Source of the DNA: Mesorhizobium sp. M2E.F.Ca.ET.219.01.1.1
GTDB lineage: Bacteria; Pseudomonadota; Alphaproteobacteria; Rhizobiales; Rhizobiaceae
Assembly (NCBI RefSeq): GCF_004016445.2
Contig: NZ_SADT02000007.1
Coordinates: forward strand, 186,001 to 250,000
Direction of reading: 5' to 3'
DNA length: 64,000 nucleotides
A program made the translations under genes and the position numbers. Positions 59,910 to 64,000 of this stretch are shown here, piece by piece. Under the pieces are notes generated by a model. The model did no database searches. It was not told the origin of the DNA and worked only from the letters and a program-made list of their open reading frames with translations. The first letter of the stretch is position 1, and every line of letters starts with the position of its first letter.

Positions 59910-61223
59910 CTAGCGGCCGGTCGTCGAGGCCTGCCTGTCGATCCACAGCGCGACCAGCGTGCAGGCCGCGCCTGAAAGCAGATAGGCGCCGGCGGCGATG
60001 AGGCCGAACGTGCCGGCCAGCAGCAGCGCTGCAAGCGGCGCGAAGCCGGCGCCGAACATCCAGGCGAGGTCCGAGGTCACCGCGGAGCCGGTATAGCGGT
60101 GCTGGCGCGAGAAGCTCGACGCGACGACGCCCGAGGACTGTCCGAAGCTCAAGCCGAGCAGGATGAAGCCCAGCACCATGAACACGGTCTCGCCGACGGT
60201 GCCGCCGTTGAGAAGCTGCGGGGCAAACCCGCTGAATGCGGCGATGGCGACGGCGCCGCCGCCGAGCAGGGCGCGACGCCCTACGCGGTCGGCCAGCGGC
60301 CCCGATGCGACGATCGCGGCGATGCCGAACAGCGCGCTCACCGCCTCGATCACCAAGAAGCGCTCCGGCCCTTCATTGGTGAACAGGAACACCCAGGACA
60401 GCGGAAACACCGTGACCATATGGAACAGGGCGAAGCTTGCCAGCGGCGCGAAGGCGCCGACGACGACGTTGCGGCCTTCCGTGCTGATCATGTCCCTGAT
60501 GCGGGTCGGCTGCAGGTCGCCGCTCTCGTAGAGTTTCGAGAATTCGGGCGTGACGACAATGCGCAGCCGAGCAAACAGCGCCACGACATTGATGGCGAAG
60601 GCGACAAAGAACGGATAGCGCCAGCCCCAGCTGAAGAAATCGTCGGCCGAGAGGTTGGCGACGAAGAAGGCGAAGAGCGAGCTCGCCACGATAAGCCCGA
60701 TCGGCGCGCCGAGCTGCGGGATCATCGCATAGATGCCGCGCCGGTTCTGCGGCGCGTTCAGCGCCAGCAGCGAGGGCAATCCGTCCCATGTCCCGCCAAG
60801 CGCCAGGCCTTGCAGGAACCGGGTCAGCGCCAGCAGCCAGGCGGCGACCGCGCCGACGTCTTCATAGGACGGCAGGAACGCCATGGCGACGGTCGAGGTG
60901 CCGAGCAGGAAAAGCGCGATGGTCAGCTTGGCGCCGCGGCCATAGGCGCGGTCGACCGCCATGAACAGCACCGTGCCGAACGGACGCGCGATGAAGGCCA
61001 GCGCGAAGATGGCGAAGGAGTAAAGCGTCCCGACCAGCGGATCATGCATTGGAAAGACAAGCTTGGGGAACACGATCACGGAAGCGATCGCATAGACGAA
61101 GAAATCGAAGAATTCTGACGTCCTGCCGATGATCACGCCGACCGCGATATCGCCGGCGCTGACCTGGCCGTGATGCGAGCCGATCAGCCTGCTGTCAGTT
61201 TCGGCAGTCGAAGTTTCAGCCAT
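59910..61223 (-). CDS. MFS transporter of the metabolite:H+ symporter type
   Basis: The 437-residue protein has 12 helices. An N-terminal GRTSEFFDFFVYAIAS segment and the RPFGTVLFMAVDRAYGRG loop are typical of the MHS/sugar-transporter-like group of MFS proteins. It probably imports an organic acid or similar metabolite. It diverges from cyoA; a divergent MFS gene next to cyoABCD is common in rhizobia. Two palindromes lie in the shared upstream region. Confidence 0.85.
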   Translation of the reverse strand: MAETSTAETDSRLIGSHHGQVSAGDIAVGVIIGRTSEFFDFFVYAIASVIVFPKLVFPMHDPLVGTLYSFAIFALAFIARPFGTVLFMAVDRAYGRGAKLTIALFLLGTSTVAMAFLPSYEDVGAVAAWLLALTRFLQGLALGGTWDGLPSLLALNAPQNRRGIYAMIPQLGAPIGLIVASSLFAFFVANLSADDFFSWGWRYPFFVAFAINVVALFARLRIVVTPEFSKLYESGDLQPTRIRDMISTEGRNVVVGAFAPLASFALFHMVTVFPLSWVFLFTNEGPERFLVIEAVSALFGIAAIVASGPLADRVGRRALLGGGAVAIAAFSGFAPQLLNGGTVGETVFMVLGFILLGLSFGQSSGVVASSFSRQHRYTGSAVTSDLAWMFGAGFAPLAALLLAGTFGLIAAGAYLLSGAACTLVALWIDRQASTTGR

Positions 61224-61271
61224 CTATTCCGTCGCCACCGAGTTGGATGCGGGACGCGATTGTCATCCCAT

Positions 61272-61284
61272 TGTGCGTTGCACA
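61272..61284. promoter_or_regulatory. 13-bp inverted repeat in the MFS-cyoA divergent region
   Basis: TGTGCGTTGCACA has perfect 5-bp arms with a 3-bp spacer. It is 49 bp from the MFS start and about 150 bp from cyoA. It lies 46 bp, centre to centre, from the larger palindrome at 61312. Confidence 0.3.
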
Positions 61285-61311
61285 CTTTCGCCAAAGCCGC
61301 GCCGACTGGGC

Positions 61312-61330
61312 ATTGGACAAATTGTCCAAT
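61312..61330. promoter_or_regulatory. Perfect 19-bp palindrome upstream of cyoA
   Basis: ATTGGACAAATTGTCCAAT has perfect 9-bp arms around a single A. It is 92 bp upstream of the cyoA start and 89 bp upstream of the divergent MFS start, nearly midway. It does not fit the FNR/FixK consensus (TTGAT-N4-ATCAA). It looks like a dimeric regulator site, possibly GntR-like, that could control both genes. Confidence 0.5.
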
Positions 61331-61421
61331 GTCGTCTCGGGCCTGTCAGCGGTAGCCGTTGGTTGATACCGCATTGCAACATGATAGGCCTGTTGCGCCG
61401 GACTATCGAGAGCAGCGTTTG

Positions 61422-62603
61422 ATGAAACGATCCGGAGCCTTGCTTCTGCTTCCCCTGGCAGTGCTGCTGAGCGGCTGCGACTTCGTCGTGCTGTCGCCCG
61501 CGGGCGACGTGGCGGCGCAGCAGCGCGACCTGCTCGTCGTTTCGACCCTTTTGATGCTGCTCATCATCGTGCCGGTCATGGCGCTGACCGTGCTGTTTGC
61601 CTGGCGCTACCGGCAATCCAGCACCACGGCGACCTATACGCCTGACTGGGACCATTCGACCAAACTGGAGTTGGTGATCTGGGCGGCGCCCCTTCTCGTC
61701 ATCATCTGCCTGGGCGCGCTCACTTGGCTTGGCACGCATCTGCTCGACCCCTACCGGCGCATCGACCGGATCGAGCCGGGACAGCCGGTGACGCAGAACC
61801 ACAAGCCGCTCAGGGTCGAGGTCGTCGCTCTCGATTGGAAGTGGCTGTTCATCTATCCGGATTACGGCATTGCCTCCGTCAACGAACTGGCAGCGCCGGT
61901 CAACCAGCCGATCGACTTCCGCATCACCTCGTCCACGGTGATGAATTCCTTCTACATTCCGGCCCTTGCCGGGCAGATCTACGCCATGCCTGCAATGGAG
62001 ACCAAGCTGCACGCTGTCGTCAACAGGCCGGGCACCTATATCGGCTTCTCGGCCAATTACAGCGGCGCCGGCTTCTCCGGCATGCACTTCGCGTTCCACG
62101 GCCTCTCCGACCAGGCCTTCGCCGACTGGGTGGCGCAGGCCAAGAGCGCGCAGGGCACGCTCAGCCGCGAGACCTATCTCGAGCTCGAACGTCCGAGCGA
62201 GAACGAGCCGGTCCGGCACTATGCCTCCGTCGATGCCGATCTCTTCGGCGCCATCCTCAATCTGTGCGTCGAGCCCGGCAAGATGTGCATGAACGAGATG
62301 ATGTCGATCGACGCCAAGGGCGGCCTGGGGCTCGCCGGCGTCCGTAACACCCTGCCGCTGCAATATGACAAGGTCGCCCGGCGTGGCGCGGTGTTCGGCA
62401 GCGATCCGTCCTATGTTGCAAGCATCTGCACAGCGGAGGAGGCGGCTGCCGCTTCGCGCGCGGCCCGTAACGACGATGACAAGGATTGGCCGCTCAGGGA
62501 TCTGTCCCCGCTGCGCGGCGTTGGCCTGCTCGCGCCCGGTACGGGCAGCCGCCGCGCCGACGCCGAGACGCCGTCGCTCGGCCTGCTGCGCTTCGAATTG
62601 TGA
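61422..62603 (+). CDS. cyoA: Cytochrome o ubiquinol oxidase subunit II
   Basis: CyoA is the membrane-anchored periplasmic subunit of cytochrome bo quinol oxidase. The 393-residue precursor has a lipoprotein signal with lipobox LLSGC (C19) and two helices (about 40-60 and 85-105). The cupredoxin-like domain (VVALDWKWLFIYPDYGIASVNEL, FSANYSGAGFSGMHF) lacks the CuA ligands, as expected for a quinol oxidase. The ATG at 61422 gives the lipobox its normal position; a start at 61359 does not. cyoB follows after 10 bp. Confidence 0.94.
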   Translation: MKRSGALLLLPLAVLLSGCDFVVLSPAGDVAAQQRDLLVVSTLLMLLIIVPVMALTVLFAWRYRQSSTTATYTPDWDHSTKLELVIWAAPLLVIICLGALTWLGTHLLDPYRRIDRIEPGQPVTQNHKPLRVEVVALDWKWLFIYPDYGIASVNELAAPVNQPIDFRITSSTVMNSFYIPALAGQIYAMPAMETKLHAVVNRPGTYIGFSANYSGAGFSGMHFAFHGLSDQAFADWVAQAKSAQGTLSRETYLELERPSENEPVRHYASVDADLFGAILNLCVEPGKMCMNEMMSIDAKGGLGLAGVRNTLPLQYDKVARRGAVFGSDPSYVASICTAEEAAAASRAARNDDDKDWPLRDLSPLRGVGLLAPGTGSRRADAETPSLGLLRFEL

Positions 62604-62613
62604 GGAATGGCGG

Positions 62614-64000
62614 ATGCCTGAGACGCTGACCAAATTCATCTTCGGCCGCCTCACTCTGGAGTCGCTGCCGCTGCACGAGCCGATCGTCGTCGGCACCTTC
62701 ATCGTGGTGGCGCTCGGCGGCCTCGCGGTTCTCGCCGCCATCACCTATTTCAAACTCTGGGGTTATCTCTGGCGCGAGTGGTTTACCAGCGTCGACCACA
62801 AGAAGATCGGCGTCATGTACATGGTGCTCGGCCTCGTCATGCTGCTTCGCGGCTTCTCCGACGCCATCATGATGCGCCTGCAGCAGGCCATCGCCTTCAA
62901 CGGTTCGGAAGGTTATCTCAACGCCCATCACTACGACCAGATCTTCACGGCGCATGGCGTGATCATGATCTTCTTCGTGGCGATGCCCTTCGTCACCGGG
63001 CTGATGAACTTCGTCGTGCCGCTGCAGATCGGCGCGCGCGACGTCTCCTTCCCCTTCCTCAACAATTTCAGCTTCTGGATGACGGTGGGCGGCGCCATCC
63101 TGGTCATGGCCTCGCTGTTCGTCGGCGAGTTCGCCCGCACCGGCTGGCTGGCCTATCCGCCGCTCTCGGGCATCAACTACAGTCCCGATGTCGGCGTTGA
63201 TTATTACATATGGGCGCTGCAGGTCGCCGGCGTCGGCACGACCTTGTCCGGCATCAACCTGATCTGCACCATCATCAAGATGCGCGCTCCCGGCATGACG
63301 ATGATGCGCATGCCGGTCTTCACCTGGACCTCGCTCTGCACCAACGTGCTGATCGTGGCGTCCTTCCCGGTGCTGACGGCGGTGCTGACGCTTCTGGCGC
63401 TCGACCGTTATGTCGGCACCAACTTCTTCACCAACGACTTCGGCGGCAACCCGATGATGTATGTGAACCTCATCTGGATATGGGGTCACCCGGAGGTCTA
63501 CATCCTCATCCTGCCGCTGTTCGGCGTCTTCTCCGAGGTCACCTCGACCTTCTCCGGCAAGCGCCTGTTCGGCTACACCTCGATGGTCTACGCCACGGTG
63601 GTCATCACCATCCTGTCCTATCTGGTCTGGCTGCACCACTTCTTCACCATGGGCTCCGGCGCCAGCGTCAACTCCTTCTTCGGCATCACCACGATGATCA
63701 TCTCGATCCCGACCGGGGCGAAGATGTTCAACTGGCTGTTCACCATGTATCGCGGCCGTATCCGCTTCGAGCTGCCGATGATGTGGACGGTGGCCTTCAT
63801 GCTCACCTTCGTTGTCGGCGGCATGACGGGCGTGCTGCTTGCCGTGCCGCCGGCCGACTTCGTCCTGCACAACAGCCTGTTCCTGATCGCGCATTTCCAC
63901 AACGTCATCATCGGCGGCGTGCTGTTCGGCCTGTTCGCCGGTATCGCCTACTGGTGGCCCAAGGCCTTCGGCTTCAGGCTCGATCCGTTCTGGGGCAAGG
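62614..64000 (+). CDS. cyoB: Cytochrome o ubiquinol oxidase subunit I, 5' part
   Basis: CyoB is the catalytic subunit that carries haem b, haem o3 and CuB, reduces oxygen to water and pumps protons. The frame runs off the window after 462 codons (usual length about 660). Visible motifs are TSVDHKKIG near the N-terminus, FTAHGVIMIFF with a haem b ligand (H near 113), and WIWGHPEVYILILP (287-300) with the CuB His and cross-linked Tyr. The CuB histidine pair LHHFFTMG (near 341) and LIAHFHNVIIGG follow. The ATG at 62614 has GAGG about 8 bases upstream. Confidence 0.96.
   Translation, partial: MPETLTKFIFGRLTLESLPLHEPIVVGTFIVVALGGLAVLAAITYFKLWGYLWREWFTSVDHKKIGVMYMVLGLVMLLRGFSDAIMMRLQQAIAFNGSEGYLNAHHYDQIFTAHGVIMIFFVAMPFVTGLMNFVVPLQIGARDVSFPFLNNFSFWMTVGGAILVMASLFVGEFARTGWLAYPPLSGINYSPDVGVDYYIWALQVAGVGTTLSGINLICTIIKMRAPGMTMMRMPVFTWTSLCTNVLIVASFPVLTAVLTLLALDRYVGTNFFTNDFGGNPMMYVNLIWIWGHPEVYILILPLFGVFSEVTSTFSGKRLFGYTSMVYATVVITILSYLVWLHHFFTMGSGASVNSFFGITTMIISIPTGAKMFNWLFTMYRGRIRFELPMMWTVAFMLTFVVGGMTGVLLAVPPADFVLHNSLFLIAHFHNVIIGGVLFGLFAGIAYWWPKAFGFRLDPFWGK

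Noticed and set aside
61224..61421. FNR/FixK box upstream of cyoA
   Set aside because: No TTGAT-N4-ATCAA-like site is present; the strong palindrome there has a different sequence.
62494..63900. A 468-codon minus-strand frame opposite cyoB
   Set aside because: Very rich in His, Asp and Glu, as expected for the complement of a membrane-protein gene.

Overview
This 64 kb window is high-GC alphaproteobacterial chromosome. Gene content and order point to the Rhizobiales, most likely Mesorhizobium or a close Phyllobacteriaceae relative. The basis is an argF-hslO pair, a chvE-gguA-gguB-gguC sugar locus with a divergent gbpR, a rhamnose cluster in the order known from Rhizobium leguminosarum (rhaRSTPQUK against rhaDI), dctA facing dctBD, and several classes of rhizobial intergenic palindromes. 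The genus is inferred. I found no nod/nif/fix symbiosis genes, transposases, integrases or CRISPR arrays, so this looks like core or stable accessory chromosome.

Layout. 1-6.4 kb: end of argF, hslO, apaG, a GT21 lipid glycosyltransferase, metZ behind a SAM-II riboswitch with its own promoter and terminator, and a double-length dCTP deaminase. 6.4-13.8 kb: a small secreted protein, gguC-gguB-gguA-chvE on the minus strand, divergent gbpR, and an arginine-rich exported protein. 14-25.4 kb: tRNA-Gly(CCC), two overlapping putative glycosyltransferases, a class IV HDAC-like deacetylase, a MATE exporter, a cysteine-synthase paralogue, DUF952-pyrD, a NarL-type regulator, an MFS carrier, an O-methyltransferase and a divergent TetR regulator. 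25.4-35.2 kb: a 1161-residue symporter-like hybrid histidine kinase, mscL, an aminotransferase, hemA, galE and dadA. 35.4-46.3 kb: the rhamnose regulon. 46.6-50.7 kb: gamma-glutamyltranspeptidase, two orphan glycosyltransferase-like genes that look richer in A/T, and a small membrane protein. 50.8-55.7 kb: dctD-dctB and divergent dctA, with a sigma-54 promoter and two upstream palindromes 33 bp apart. 55.7-64 kb: a histidine phosphatase, a pseudouridine synthase, small proteins, lpsL, an MFS carrier and the start of a cytochrome bo oxidase operon (cyoA, partial cyoB).

How the parts fit. Three carbon-uptake modules (ChvE-Ggu sugars, Rha rhamnose, DctA C4-dicarboxylates) each sit beside their own regulator, with palindromes in the divergent region. 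The hybrid kinase and the NarL-type regulator resemble the CrbS/CrbR pair and may form a separated two-component system. GT21, galE, lpsL and four orphan glycosyltransferase-like genes point to envelope glycan or glycolipid synthesis. Several genes use TTG or GTG starts supported by a ribosome binding site. Gaps of about 100-250 bp are often filled by palindromic repeats. No single region is clearly an unknown system. The best leads are the A/T-richer glycosyltransferase pair near 49 kb, the separated CrbS/CrbR-like pair, and the unassigned palindromes upstream of cyoA and between chvE and gbpR.
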